DNA from: Sutcliffiella horikoshii | GTDB lineage: Bacteria > Bacillota > Bacilli > Bacillales > Bacillaceae_I | Direction: 5' to 3' | Length of the DNA: 64,000 nucleotides | NCBI RefSeq assembly: GCF_019931755.1 | Contig: NZ_CP082918.1 | Location: 2,956,001-3,020,000, forward strand | In this document: positions 48,632-58,940 of the stretch, piece by piece | Layout: the number at the start of each line of letters is the position of its first letter | Numbering within the stretch: position 1 is the first letter of the stretch | Made by a program: the position numbers and the translations under genes | The notes under the pieces: generated by a model | The model's database searches: none | Told to the model about the DNA's origin: nothing | What the model saw: only the letters and a program-made list of their open reading frames with translations

Positions 48632-49021
48632 ATGGAATCAAAACGACTTAGTTTAGCTATCATGTATGGCTTAATTACCGTTTTTATGTTGGCTATTGTC
48701 ATCAGTTTTATATTTTCCTTACTTCTGCGGTTCACGTCACTTCAAGAAACTAGTGTGGCATGGATCATTGTGACTTTATCATTTATAACGCTGTTTATCG
48801 GTGGATTTATCTCCGGCGGGCGTGGAAAAGAAAAAGGGTGGCTGCTTGGCGGAGCAACAGGTGGTGCATACACACTTGTCATTTTTCTTTTTCAATACTT
48901 GGGAAATGACGCCCTGTTCACCATGCAACAAATGTTGTTTCATCTTGGATTTATCGGAATCGCCGCTCTTGGGGGAATTATCGGAGTGAATGTTGGCGGT
49001 GGTTATACTTCCAAAGCCTAA
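48632..49021 (+). CDS. yrzE: TIGR04086-family membrane protein YrzE
   Basis: 129 residues with four membrane segments and a Gly-rich GGFISGGRGKEKGWLLGGAT loop. The family is defined by this arrangement; function unknown. ATG at 48632 follows GAAAGGGGAAAAG. Plus strand between yrbG and yajC, as in B. subtilis. Confidence 0.85.
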   Translation: MESKRLSLAIMYGLITVFMLAIVISFIFSLLLRFTSLQETSVAWIIVTLSFITLFIGGFISGGRGKEKGWLLGGATGGAYTLVIFLFQYLGNDALFTMQQMLFHLGFIGIAALGGIIGVNVGGGYTSKA

Positions 49022-49023
49022 TG

Positions 49024-49063
49024 AAAAAGAGCATGAACCCCAAATGGGAACATGCTCTTTTTT
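49024..49063. terminator. Bidirectional terminator yrzE/yajC
   Basis: Stem AAAAAGAGCATG/CATGCTCTTTTTT. Confidence 0.88.
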
Positions 49064-49067
49064 CACA

Positions 49068-49331
49068 TTAGTCTTGAACTACATCTCTAACCGCTTGGCG
49101 GTCGTATGTAAGACGAGATCCGTCTCCTGCTTTGATGACAATCTTGTCCTCATCCAATGCATCCACGATACCGTGTAATCCACCGATTGTAACAACTTTG
49201 TCCCCTTTTTGCAGGCTAGTCTGCATTTCACGAACTTGCTTTTGACGCTTTTGTTGTGGGCGAATTAACAAGAAGTAGAAAATAGCAAACATTAATACTA
49301 AAGGTAAAATAGCACCAGCCATTCCTTCCAT
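49068..49331 (-). CDS. yajC: Preprotein translocase subunit YajC
   Basis: 87 residues: one N-terminal membrane helix (LPLVLMFAIFYFLLIRPQQK) with the typical RPQQKRQK after it and a small soluble domain (LQKGDKVVTIGGLHGIV). It associates with SecDF in the export machinery. It follows tgt by about 45 bp. Confidence 0.94.
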   Translation of the reverse strand: MEGMAGAILPLVLMFAIFYFLLIRPQQKRQKQVREMQTSLQKGDKVVTIGGLHGIVDALDEDKIVIKAGDGSRLTYDRQAVRDVVQD

Positions 49332-49375
49332 GTTGTAACGCCTCCTTTCTCATCAGTCATGTATGGGAAGAGATT

Positions 49376-50694
<1,319 letters not shown>

Positions 50695-50730
50695 GGGACC
50701 TTTATTACAAAGAAACAGCCTCTTTCATTT

Positions 50731-51759
50731 TTATAAAATTAGCATGGCGTCGCCGAAGCTGAAGAAGCGGTATTTTTGGTTGACAGCTTCTTCGTAGGCG
50801 TGCATGACGTTTTCGCGGCCGGCAAGTGCGCTGACAAGCATGATTAGCGTTGATTTTGGCAGGTGGAAGTTTGTGATCATGCCATCAATGGCAGCAAACT
50901 TGTAACCTGGGTATATGAATATGTTTGTCCATCCGCTCGCCTCTTTAAACTCGCCATGATCACGTGCGATCGTTTCAAGTGTTCGTGTAGAAGTGGTGCC
51001 GACTGTGATGATTCTTCCGCCATTGCTGCGAACATCATTCAAAAGTCGCGCAGTGCCCTCTGACATCTGGTAAAACTCTGCATGCATATCGTGTTCTTCA
51101 ACGGAATCCACGCTCACCGGGCGGAATGTTCCAAGTCCAACATGAAGGGTAATGAAAGCAGTATGTACGCCTTTATCCTTCAATGCATCTAGCAGTTCTT
51201 CTGTAAAATGAAGACCGGCAGTCGGAGCCGCTGCTGAACCAGTTTCCCTTGCAAAAACGGTTTGATAGCGGTCGCGGTCTTCTAATTGTTCTTTTATATA
51301 TGGCGGCAGGGGCATTTCTCCCAAACTATCTAACACTTCATAAAAAATGCCTTCATAGCGGAAATCAAGCTTTCTGCCGCCATGCTCGCTTTCGCCTGTG
51401 CAAATGGCAGTTAAACGACCGTCACCAAAGGAGACAACAGTGCCTTCTTTTACACGTTTAGCAGGCTTGATGAGGGTTTCCCATGTGTCGCCTTCTAATT
51501 GTTTCAATAGAAGTACTTCAATTTTTGCTCCTGTTTCACTTTTCACGCCAAAAAGTCTGGCCGGCAGTACTCTTGTGTCGTTCAGGACAAGGCAGTCGCC
51601 TTCTTTTACGTAGTCCAAGATGGAACGAAAAGTGGGTTCGTGTGTTAGGTTGCCTGTTTCTTTGTTGAGTACCATTAGGCGTGATGCTTCTCTTTGTTCT
51701 AGTGGTGTTTGTGCGATCAGTTCTTCTGGTAAGTGGAAATCAAATAAATCTATCTTCAT
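50731..51759 (-). CDS. queA: S-adenosylmethionine:tRNA ribosyltransferase-isomerase
   Basis: 342 residues; transfers the ribosyl moiety of SAM to preQ1-tRNA. Typical segments are [20 protein letters not shown] near the start, [17 protein letters not shown] near 180 and [17 protein letters not shown] near 295. It lies between yrzS and tgt, in the order ruvB-yrzS-queA-tgt. Confidence 0.96.
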   Translation of the reverse strand: MKIDLFDFHLPEELIAQTPLEQREASRLMVLNKETGNLTHEPTFRSILDYVKEGDCLVLNDTRVLPARLFGVKSETGAKIEVLLLKQLEGDTWETLIKPAKRVKEGTVVSFGDGRLTAICTGESEHGGRKLDFRYEGIFYEVLDSLGEMPLPPYIKEQLEDRDRYQTVFARETGSAAAPTAGLHFTEELLDALKDKGVHTAFITLHVGLGTFRPVSVDSVEEHDMHAEFYQMSEGTARLLNDVRSNGGRIITVGTTSTRTLETIARDHGEFKEASGWTNIFIYPGYKFAAIDGMITNFHLPKSTLIMLVSALAGRENVMHAYEEAVNQKYRFFSFGDAMLIL

Positions 51760-51802
51760 AGTGTCACCTTTTCTTGTTTGCTATCTTAGTATCTCGTTAA
51801 CT

Positions 51803-51932
51803 CCTGTATCCTTGCGTTCCAGGTGTTCGCTTTCCGCGGGACGGTGCTTGAGCCTCCTCGGCTTCGCCTGCGGGGTCTCAAGCTACCGTTGCCCCCCGCA
51901 GGAGTCTCACACCTTGCACTCCAGTCTACAGG
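51803..51932. repeat. Palindromic repeat copy 6 (subfamily A)
   Basis: 130 bp with ends CCTGTA/TACAGG and the shared core, very similar to copy 5 only 1.2 kb away. Lies between yrzS and queA. Confidence 0.88.
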
Positions 51933-51939
51933 AATATTC

Positions 51940-52137
51940 CTATCTAAATCGGCCAATAAAATAAAATATTAGACTGAGTACGATGCTGATGATGATGGAG
52001 GTTACGATTGGGAAGAAGAAGGTTACATTCCCTTTTTTTACGACGATGTCTCCTGGGATTTTTCCGACCACTTGCCAGAGGAATCCTACGATTAAAAGTA
52101 CTGCTCCGACTACCATCAGCATTTTAGGCAGTTCCAT
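51940..52137 (-). CDS. yrzS: DUF2905-family small membrane protein YrzS
   Basis: 65 residues with two membrane segments (MLMVVGAVLLIVGFLWQVVG and the C-terminal IVTSIIISIVLSLIFYFIGR) separated by GKIPGDIVVKKGN, the DUF2905 signature. The start codon overlaps the ruvB stop by one base (TAATG), so translation is coupled. Function unknown. Confidence 0.87.
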   Translation of the reverse strand: MELPKMLMVVGAVLLIVGFLWQVVGKIPGDIVVKKGNVTFFFPIVTSIIISIVLSLIFYFIGRFR

Positions 52138-53141
52138 TATTCTTTTGGCACCTCCATATTGAAATGACGGTACACCAAGTCTGTCACTACCCGACCACGT
52201 GGAGTCCGTTGCAAAAATCCAATTTGAAGAAGGTATGGTTCATACACATCTTCAATGGTATGTGATTCTTCTCCGATCGTTGCTGCGATCGTATCCACTC
52301 CAACAGGACCACCACGGAATTTTTCAATGATGCCCATCAAGAGCTTTTGGTCGATGTGGTCTAATCCAAGTTTATCAACCTGCAAGCGATCTAACGCCTC
52401 TTTTGCAAGAGAAGCACTAATCGTATCTTTTCCTAAAACTTGGGCAAAATCCCTCACCCTGCGTAATAGTCGATTGGCGATACGCGGAGTTCCCCTTGCT
52501 CTTCTGCTTATCTCTGTGGCTGCGTCTTGCTCAAGGCCAATCTCCAGAATTTGTGCCGTGCGCAGACAGATTTCTGTTAGCTGCTCTTCGTTATAATATT
52601 CCAGCCTGCTCAGTACCCCAAAACGGTCTCTAAGCGGTGCCGTCAATAAGCCCACTCTTGTGGTAGCCCCAACGAGCGTGAAAGGAGGAAGATCCAGACG
52701 AACAGACTTTGAGGTTGGTCCCTTTCCTATCACGATATCTAAACAATAGTCCTCCATTGCAGGATAAAGAACTTCTTCAATGGACCGGTGAAGACGGTGA
52801 ATTTCATCAATAAAAAGAACATCACCCGGTTCTAAGGCAGAAAGTATTGCGGCAAGATCTCCTGGCCGCTCAATGGCAGGTCCAGCTGTGGTGCGAAGTT
52901 GAACCCCCATCTCATTTGCTATGATGGCTGCAAGTGTCGTTTTCCCGAGTCCTGGAGGGCCGTAAAGCAGAACATGATCCAATGTTTCCTGGCGCATTTT
53001 TGCCGCTTGGATGAATACTTCCAGGTTCTCCTTCACTTTATCTTGGCCAATATATTGCTGCAGGGTTTGTGGCCGTAAGCTAAATTCTAAAGAATGCTCC
53101 TCTAAGGTTGCATCCTGCGATACCATGCGATCGTCCATCAT
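52137..53141 (-). CDS. ruvB: Holliday junction branch-migration ATPase RuvB
   Basis: 334 residues. Walker [15 protein letters not shown] near residue 58, Walker [13 protein letters not shown] near 108, sensor GATTRVGLL near 160, and C-terminal winged helix ([16 protein letters not shown]). Forms the hexameric motor with RuvA. GGGGGAACCAC precedes the ATG. RuvC is normally absent in this lineage and none is seen. Confidence 0.97.
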   Translation of the reverse strand: MMDDRMVSQDATLEEHSLEFSLRPQTLQQYIGQDKVKENLEVFIQAAKMRQETLDHVLLYGPPGLGKTTLAAIIANEMGVQLRTTAGPAIERPGDLAAILSALEPGDVLFIDEIHRLHRSIEEVLYPAMEDYCLDIVIGKGPTSKSVRLDLPPFTLVGATTRVGLLTAPLRDRFGVLSRLEYYNEEQLTEICLRTAQILEIGLEQDAATEISRRARGTPRIANRLLRRVRDFAQVLGKDTISASLAKEALDRLQVDKLGLDHIDQKLLMGIIEKFRGGPVGVDTIAATIGEESHTIEDVYEPYLLQIGFLQRTPRGRVVTDLVYRHFNMEVPKE

Positions 53142-53181
53142 GTGGTTCCCCCTTTCTTAAAACAGTGTTTAAAGTCCCCTA

Positions 53182-53793
53182 TTATTTCAAGAGCAGCTGC
53201 AATGCCCTTTTTACATATTGATCTGTAGATAGGTCTTCCTTTTTCAAGGCGGGAACAATTTTTTTGATTTCCCGGTCGCCATAGCCCAGTACTTTCAAAG
53301 CCTCTAAAGCTTCGTCCAAAGCAGAGCTGGTAGCTGTAGTGACATTCACCTCTACATCAGGCTGAAATAGATCTGGAAAGGCACTTGGAACAAGGTCGTT
53401 CAGTTTTCCTTTTAGATCTAGTATGATTTGTCTTGCTGTTTTCTTTCCCACACCCGGGAATTTTACGAGGAATTTTTCGTCCTCATTTTCTATCGCATGG
53501 ACCACCTGTGCTGGCTGACCCGATGCTAAAATGGCAAGTGCGCCTTTTGGACCGATGCCTGTAACGTTCAAAAGCTTCATAAACAAATTCTTATCTTCTC
53601 TTGTTTTGAAACCATATAGGGCCAAAATATCTTCCCTGACATGTTGATATGTATAAATGGTCACTTCTTTGTCGCGGTCCACCTGATAGATGAAAGGGTT
53701 TGGTGCATTCACCTGATAACCCACTCCCATCACTTCCACCACGACGTATTCCGGTGACACGTATTCGACAAATCCTCTAATAAAATCGATCAA
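53182..53793 (-). CDS. ruvA: Holliday junction DNA-binding subunit RuvA
   Basis: 203 residues: OB domain (1-62), helix-hairpin-helix region ([16 protein letters not shown] and [20 protein letters not shown], about 70-130) and C-terminal RuvB-binding domain (about 150-203). TTG at 53793 follows GGGGAG. 40 bp before ruvB in one operon. Confidence 0.96.
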   Translation of the reverse strand: MIDFIRGFVEYVSPEYVVVEVMGVGYQVNAPNPFIYQVDRDKEVTIYTYQHVREDILALYGFKTREDKNLFMKLLNVTGIGPKGALAILASGQPAQVVHAIENEDEKFLVKFPGVGKKTARQIILDLKGKLNDLVPSAFPDLFQPDVEVNVTTATSSALDEALEALKVLGYGDREIKKIVPALKKEDLSTDQYVKRALQLLLK

Positions 53794-53929
53794 CGTAAAA
53801 ATACTCCCCTTTTCGTTCAGCTTCTACTCTTCATTTTACCATGAATAGAAGAAACAATCGGCTCAAAAGAAAAAGATAGCATATTTTAGTACAATTGTTA
53901 AGGTATTTCACCTTGTCTCAGACCAACGC

Positions 53930-53966
53930 GAAAAACAGACCAGCAGAACGCCGGCCTGTTTATTGT
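53930..53966 (-). terminator. Terminator of bofC
   Basis: Minus-strand stem AACAGGCC/GGTCTGTT with T-run; overlaps the bofC stop codon region. Confidence 0.7.
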
Positions 53967-54526
53967 TTTTTTGTCGTATACGGCTTGAATGTCTCCAGAA
54001 CCTGTACGTAATCATCTTTGGTTCCCACCTTAATTCCACCCTTTAATTGCTCGTGTTGGTGGCTTTCCAGTTTCCCTACATCAATCTGGAAAAAGGATTG
54101 GATGATCTTAGATGCCTCTGTCGGCTTTCCTTCATAGATAGTGAGGATCCCCTCTTCTGAAATTCCAAAGTATCCATTGGATTTCAATAAAGGTGATATG
54201 TCATCAATGTATTGTTGGAACACAACTTGTTCCCCGTCTAGGTCAATAACTTGCCAGCCCTCGTATTGAGCCCAAAAGTCCTCCATTGCCCACACTGTCT
54301 GGTCCACAATCTCCTCACTTACTTCGCCATCCAAGTAAATTCGCTCCAACACAACCTTCACCGTTAATGGACCGTTTACTTCAAACGCATCCTCAAGTAC
54401 TTCTTCATCCACATATTCATTCTCATCTGCTGCACCTTCATAAGTGGCAAACGTATAAAGCAATCCAGACGCGGCAACGAACACTACTACCAGAAGGATC
54501 CACTTTTTAAGTATGATGGGTTTCAT
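53960..54526 (-). CDS. bofC: Intercompartmental signalling factor BofC
   Basis: 188 residues. An N-terminal signal/anchor (KKWILLVVVFVAASGLLYTF), then the BofC N-domain (PLTVKVVLERIYLDGEVSEE) and C-domain (ISPLLKSNGYFGISEEGILT). In B. subtilis it is made in the forespore under sigma-G and restrains SpoIVB-dependent activation of sigma-K. The gene next to ruvA is bofC there too. GAGGGGGC precedes the ATG by 9 bases. Confidence 0.9.
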   Translation of the reverse strand: MKPIILKKWILLVVVFVAASGLLYTFATYEGAADENEYVDEEVLEDAFEVNGPLTVKVVLERIYLDGEVSEEIVDQTVWAMEDFWAQYEGWQVIDLDGEQVVFQQYIDDISPLLKSNGYFGISEEGILTIYEGKPTEASKIIQSFFQIDVGKLESHQHEQLKGGIKVGTKDDYVQVLETFKPYTTKKQ

Positions 54527-54653
54527 TGTTACATTGCCCCCTCACATTCTCATTAGTTTAATTTCTATTCCAATAATTTATTGTTCTTATCTTTTTTAGT
54601 TTGACCATATTTAGGAATATTAACCATGAGTATAAGGGAAATTTTCAACATAG

Positions 54654-54687
54654 AAAAAAACAGCCCCTAAACTGTAAGAGGCTGTTC
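54654..54687 (-). terminator. Terminator of coxA
   Basis: Minus-strand stem AACAGCC/GGCTGTT with T-run, after the coxA stop codon. Confidence 0.85.
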
Positions 54688-54696
54688 GTAAAAAGG

Positions 54697-55449
54697 TTAC
54701 CTTGTCATCGTACGATAAATCCCACGCATCGTGTCATCCAAATCACGCAAATGCCATTCTCCATTACGCAAGTCATTGTCCACACTTCGGACTGTACTGT
54801 ACACACTTGGATCAGCGGCAACGCGCAGCTCTTTATTTTTCAAAAGAGGTTCAACCGCATCCCGTACCTCACGTTTTAATTGACGTGTATCATTTGTCCC
54901 ATCTTCCGGGTTAATCGCAACAAGAACTTCATCCCCATTAATTAATACACGAGCATCATCGACTCCATCTACCTTCGAAGCACGTTTCACGATTCGATCT
55001 GCCAGTTTTCCATCATAATTGTTGTAATAGGATGGATTTCCGACATTTTCGATTCCGTTAAGATGTCCATGATAGTTCTTGTCTGTACGACTGTAATGCG
55101 GAGTATCGTATCCGATATCCATCATACCGCCATTATTACGGTTTGTTGCATTTCTGACTCCATTATCTTTGTTACGTCTTACTCTGCTTTCGTCATAGAC
55201 AACAGAACGGTCCAAAATTTCGTTCAAAGGACCATCATTATCTTCCAGAAGACGGGCATTGCCCCTTTCTTCCGGTTCACGACGTGTACGGTCATTGTTT
55301 ACATAAGGATTGTGTTCGCTTGTATAATACCCAATAGGTCTTGTTTCCTCATAATACCTATTGTCTGTTGCACTTTCGTTTTGGCCGCATCCTGCTAGAC
55401 CGCCAACTAATAGTGCCGCAGAGGTTACAGTGAATAGTGACTTCCTCAA
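54697..55449 (-). CDS. coxA: YhcN/YlaJ-family sporulation lipoprotein (CoxA type)
   Basis: 250 residues. Lipoprotein signal peptide with lipobox LAGC (cysteine at residue 21), a long charged Asn/Arg-rich region, and a C-terminal YhcN/YlaJ domain (about 150-215, ADRIVKRASKVDGVDDARVL followed by DEVLVAINPEDGT). The B. subtilis gene next to safA, coxA (yrbB), encodes a spore cortex protein of this family. TTG at 55449 follows GGGGG by 8 bases. Confidence 0.85.
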   Translation of the reverse strand: MRKSLFTVTSAALLVGGLAGCGQNESATDNRYYEETRPIGYYTSEHNPYVNNDRTRREPEERGNARLLEDNDGPLNEILDRSVVYDESRVRRNKDNGVRNATNRNNGGMMDIGYDTPHYSRTDKNYHGHLNGIENVGNPSYYNNYDGKLADRIVKRASKVDGVDDARVLINGDEVLVAINPEDGTNDTRQLKREVRDAVEPLLKNKELRVAADPSVYSTVRSVDNDLRNGEWHLRDLDDTMRGIYRTMTR

Positions 55450-55549
55450 TGTAAAAACCCCCTAACGAGTCAGTTGAGTACAATAGATGTACTCTCCATT
55501 AGGGTGACAAGTTAAGGGGTGTTTTATTTTGTTAGTTCTCTCCAAGCTT

Positions 55550-56290
55550 TTAAAATTTTGGAGGTCCGTATGCCAGTTGACGTTTATGTTCTGTGCGTTT
55601 GTGCATTCTATCAATGATTTGCTTATCTTTTTCGGGAATTTCCTCACCCTTCAGATAGCTGTCAATCATATTGTAAGTTGTACCCATTTCATTTTCATCG
55701 GTTTGGCCTTCCCACAGTCCCGCACTTGGCGGCTTATTAATGATGCTGTCCGGTACTCCAAGCACTTTCGCCATTTCACGAACTTCGCCTTTGGTAAAAT
55801 TCACAAGTGGAACCAGGTCTACTCCACCGTCTCCATATTTTGTAAAATAGCCTGTATGCCATTCTGCTGCATTATCTGTACCAACCACCAAATAACCATA
55901 GTTGTTGGCCACAGCATAAAGGGTCGTCATACGAAGGCGCGCACGCGTATTTGCATCACCAAGGCGGGATGTTTCTTCGTTCCATTCGCCTTTTTCCTTC
56001 AACTGTTTTTCCATTGCCGAAAATAAAACAGTATGTGTCTCAGAAAGATCAATCGTGGTATGGGAAATTCCACAGCTTTCGATGACCTCCAGTGCGTATT
56101 CCTGATCTTTCGGGTCACTTTTACAAGGCATAATAACTCCAAGGGAATCTTCAGGGAATGCTCTTTTAATTAGATGGGCGACAACAGCGGAATCGATTCC
56201 TCCACTGACTCCAACAATTGCTCCATTTAGTCCAGAATCTTTTACTTTTTCTTGTATCCATTGTACCAACTTGGCAATTTTTTCTTCCAT
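55550..56290 (-). CDS. nadE: NH3-dependent NAD+ synthetase
   Basis: 246 residues. Amidates deamido-NAD to NAD using ammonia and ATP. The PP-loop is VGVSGGIDSAVVAHL at about 27-41, with TDNAAEWHTGYFTKYGDGG and VDLVPLVNFTKGEVRE later. It lacks the glutaminase domain. ATG at 56290 has GGAGGG 11 bases upstream; a longer open frame reads into the neighbouring kinase-like gene. Its place inside the coxA-safA block, near the nadABC genes, brings the last step of NAD synthesis into the same neighbourhood. Confidence 0.93.
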   Translation of the reverse strand: MEEKIAKLVQWIQEKVKDSGLNGAIVGVSGGIDSAVVAHLIKRAFPEDSLGVIMPCKSDPKDQEYALEVIESCGISHTTIDLSETHTVLFSAMEKQLKEKGEWNEETSRLGDANTRARLRMTTLYAVANNYGYLVVGTDNAAEWHTGYFTKYGDGGVDLVPLVNFTKGEVREMAKVLGVPDSIINKPPSAGLWEGQTDENEMGTTYNMIDSYLKGEEIPEKDKQIIDRMHKRTEHKRQLAYGPPKF

Positions 56291-56322
56291 TACGTATTCT
56301 TCCCTCCATTTAGCAATATTGA

Positions 56323-57297
56323 TTATTGTATCAGATTGTTGTAATTCGTCAAAAATTGTTTGCGCAATTCCCAAGTAGAAATGAAGTAGGAAAGATTGGC
56401 AAAGCTGTTTGGCATCCTTTCATCGCCGACCGATTTGGAAAAATGGTTCCCTTCTCGTAATATATCCATTGGGAATGCCAGCGCCGTCCGAAACCACGGA
56501 TGGTCTTTGCCCATTTCCATTAGATTGGAATGAAGTTGAAACAAGCTACCATTCCATTTTATAAAAGGAAGAATTCTGCTTGCATATTGAACAAAATCCC
56601 ATTCCGCACTTCCAACTGAAAGCAAGTCATAATCAATTAAATACACTTTATTATCTGCAGCCCTAATAAAATTATGACTTGCCACATCACCGTGAAGAAC
56701 GACTTCCTCTGTTTCCACATAGTCTTTCGCCAGCTTATTCAATGAAAGATGACTATAGTATACAATTTCACCAATTACATTAGGGTTAAACCACTTTGCT
56801 AAAAATGGGGCATGACTTTCGAAAATTCGAAGCCGGTTTTGCCATTTCGAAACCGTATTTTCATTTGGAAGATCAGGAAGGAGGTTTGGCAGGAGAGTTT
56901 TACTGTGCTGATGGAATTTCCGCAAAATAATCAGTCCATCTTCCCTGTCCTTTTCCTTTGCAAAACTAAACTTTCTCTTAGGGGCAATATACTTTAACAG
57001 TACCCAAACTAACCCTTGTTCAAATAGAAGAAATTGACCATCCGTAAACTTCTCGTACATAAGCCCCGTATGAAAACCGCTCTTATGTAAAAGTTGGCTA
57101 AAACGGATGATGGAGTCAAGATTACCTGGTTCCGTGTAGCCCTTTAAAATATACTGTCCTTCTTCTGTTTGAATTTTATAGAGATTATTTTTTATTTTAC
57201 TGTAGGAATGGATGATTAGCCTTGTTTCCTGTGCGAGACGAAAGAAAAGACGATTTCGATTGAAATCGTCTCTAAAGATCGGATGATCAGTTTTCAT
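56323..57297 (-). CDS. CotS/APH-like phosphotransferase, probable spore-associated
   Basis: 324 residues. The kinase-like APH fold is shown by VVLHGDVASHNFI (HGDxxxxN, about 205) and VYLIDYDLLSVGSAEWDFVQ (about 225). The family includes aminoglycoside and choline kinases and the spore proteins CotS, CotI, YsxE and YutH. The start ATG at 57297 overlaps the safA 3' end by 11 bp, which argues for coupling to safA and a spore role; no drug-resistance context is visible. The substrate is unknown. Confidence 0.82.
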   Translation of the reverse strand: MKTDHPIFRDDFNRNRLFFRLAQETRLIIHSYSKIKNNLYKIQTEEGQYILKGYTEPGNLDSIIRFSQLLHKSGFHTGLMYEKFTDGQFLLFEQGLVWVLLKYIAPKRKFSFAKEKDREDGLIILRKFHQHSKTLLPNLLPDLPNENTVSKWQNRLRIFESHAPFLAKWFNPNVIGEIVYYSHLSLNKLAKDYVETEEVVLHGDVASHNFIRAADNKVYLIDYDLLSVGSAEWDFVQYASRILPFIKWNGSLFQLHSNLMEMGKDHPWFRTALAFPMDILREGNHFSKSVGDERMPNSFANLSYFISTWELRKQFLTNYNNLIQ

Positions 57298-58768
57298 CAT
57301 CAATTTCTGGACCTTCAAAATCTGATCCTTCATTTCGCTCTTCATTGGAAACCCCGTATCCATAACCTTGAGGGTTATAATAGCCCGGAGCAATAGGATA
57401 GCCATAAGGTGCATAACCATAAGGAACATCATTTCGATAACCTTGAGGTGCTCCACAGCCACAATCTCCACCGGAGCTAGCTCCTGCGACTTGTTGCTGG
57501 TCACCGCCATCCATTTGTCCGAATCCAGAACCTGGAGCTGCCGGCCCCATCGGATAACATGGATAGCCTCCCATTGGTCCCATCGGCATTCCTTGTGGCA
57601 TCATTTGCGGCATGCCCATTCCTTGCATTCCTGGCATCATTTGCGGCATACCCATTCCTTGCATCCCTGGCATCATCTGTGGCATGCCCATTCCTTGCAT
57701 CCCATTTTGAGCCATTTGATCTTGAACACCCATTACGGCGCTCTCCATCTCTTCATTGCTCATGTTCGGCATTTGCCCCATTTGTTGCAGCTGTTGCATT
57801 TGCTGCATCATTTGTTGTTGCATTTGACCGTAATCGACATCAGGAGATTCTTCACCTTGTTGAACTCCCATTACTTGTGATCCTTGCATTCCTGGCATCA
57901 TTTGTGGCATACCCATTCCTTGCATTCCTGGCATCATCTGTGGCATGCCCATTCCTTGCATTCCTGGCATCATCCCTGGCATACCCATTCCTTGCATTCC
58001 TGGCATCATCCCCGGCATGCCCATTCCTTGCATTCCTGGCATCATCCCTGGCATGCCCATTCCTGGACCACCCCAGCCTGGTCCCCATCCGTGGTGATGG
58101 TGATGGTGTTTAGGAGGACAAGGAGGAGGACATAAACCGCTTCCTGGCATTACAGGTGATACAGGATAGCACTCTTCCATTGCTGGTTGTTGCACACCCA
58201 TCACTTGTTCCGGACTTTCAGGACTTTCCTCTTTTGGTTTTGGTATGTTCACAGGCATGTTTTCATTTGCCATGCCAAGATTCGGCATATTCACATTTGG
58301 CATCTTTATGTTAGGCATTTTCGCATTTGGCATTTTGATGTTTGGCATCTTCGGCATCTTTTCATTAGGCTGCTTGTGAGGAACATTAACCGTTAAATAA
58401 TTATTTACGTCCACTTCAGGAAAATACGGCTTTAATTGCGGCATTTTCGGTTTATATGGAGTTTTTTGAGCTTCTTTTACCGGTTGCTCTTTAACCGCAG
58501 GTTTTTTCGGCATCTCCTTATAAGGATGCTGCGCTTTAGGCGCCTGTACTCCCATTACTTGCTTTGGTGCTTCTTTCGTCACACCCATCACTTGGCTTTC
58601 TTTCTTGACAGGTACCCCTGCCATCGGCACTTTTATTTTCATTCCAGGCATAATCATGTCAGGATTGCTTAGTTGTGAATTCGATTTCTTTAGTTCTTCG
58701 AAATTCACATTGTATTTCTGGGCAATCTTCCACAATGTATCCCCTTTTTGGACAATATGGATTTTCAA
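57287..58768 (-). CDS. safA: Spore coat assembly protein SafA
   Basis: 493 residues. An N-terminal LysM domain (about 2-48, IHIVQKGDTLWKIAQKYNVN) anchors to cortex peptidoglycan. The middle has MPNIKMPNAKMPN repeats, a KHHHHHHGWGPGWGG stretch and eight 12-residue Met-rich repeats (GMGMPQMMPGMQ type); the C-terminus is Gly/Tyr/Pro-rich and acidic. VMGV pentapeptides (QVMGV four times, AVMGV once) punctuate it. SafA recruits inner-coat proteins. TTG at 58768 follows AAGGAGGG. Longer than B. subtilis SafA mainly through the repeats. Confidence 0.92.
   Translation of the reverse strand: MKIHIVQKGDTLWKIAQKYNVNFEELKKSNSQLSNPDMIMPGMKIKVPMAGVPVKKESQVMGVTKEAPKQVMGVQAPKAQHPYKEMPKKPAVKEQPVKEAQKTPYKPKMPQLKPYFPEVDVNNYLTVNVPHKQPNEKMPKMPNIKMPNAKMPNIKMPNVNMPNLGMANENMPVNIPKPKEESPESPEQVMGVQQPAMEECYPVSPVMPGSGLCPPPCPPKHHHHHHGWGPGWGGPGMGMPGMMPGMQGMGMPGMMPGMQGMGMPGMMPGMQGMGMPQMMPGMQGMGMPQMMPGMQGSQVMGVQQGEESPDVDYGQMQQQMMQQMQQLQQMGQMPNMSNEEMESAVMGVQDQMAQNGMQGMGMPQMMPGMQGMGMPQMMPGMQGMGMPQMMPQGMPMGPMGGYPCYPMGPAAPGSGFGQMDGGDQQQVAGASSGGDCGCGAPQGYRNDVPYGYAPYGYPIAPGYYNPQGYGYGVSNEERNEGSDFEGPEIDDEN
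57585..58065 (-). repeat. 36-bp in-frame repeats of safA
   Basis: Two blocks (about 57585-57710 and 57880-58065) of 36-bp units encoding GMGMPxMMPGMQ, three and five copies. Near-identity at DNA level makes the region prone to copy-number change. Between them lies a Gln/Met-rich segment. Confidence 0.88.
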
Positions 58769-58869
58769 GGATTTTCCCTCCTTAGCAAAGTCTTTACAGT
58801 CTATGAGTTGTGTAGGCATTTTGCCACTATTCTTCAACTCAACTTATGCTTCAAAAGGGGAGTTTATGA

Positions 58870-58925
58870 TAAAAAACATGGACACCGCAGGGGAAAAATA
58901 AATTTTTCCTGCGGTGCCCATTTTT
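58870..58925 (-). terminator. Terminator of the nadBCA operon
   Basis: Long minus-strand stem GGGCACCGCAGG/CCTGCGGTGTCC followed by T-run, 15 bp after the nadA stop codon. Confidence 0.9.
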
Positions 58926-58940
58926 AATATTATTTTACTA

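Noticed and set aside
56291..56374. Longer nadE start at 56374
   Set aside because: It would overlap the kinase-like gene and has no ribosome binding site; ATG 56290 starts the conserved NadE sequence.
56323..57297. Aminoglycoside resistance gene
   Set aside because: The APH fold is shared with CotS-type spore proteins, and overlap with safA favours a spore role.
57368..57880. Open frames opposite safA rich in His, Leu and Trp
   Set aside because: They mirror the Met/Pro/Gly repeats of safA on the other strand. The repetitive composition keeps stops away; no start signals.
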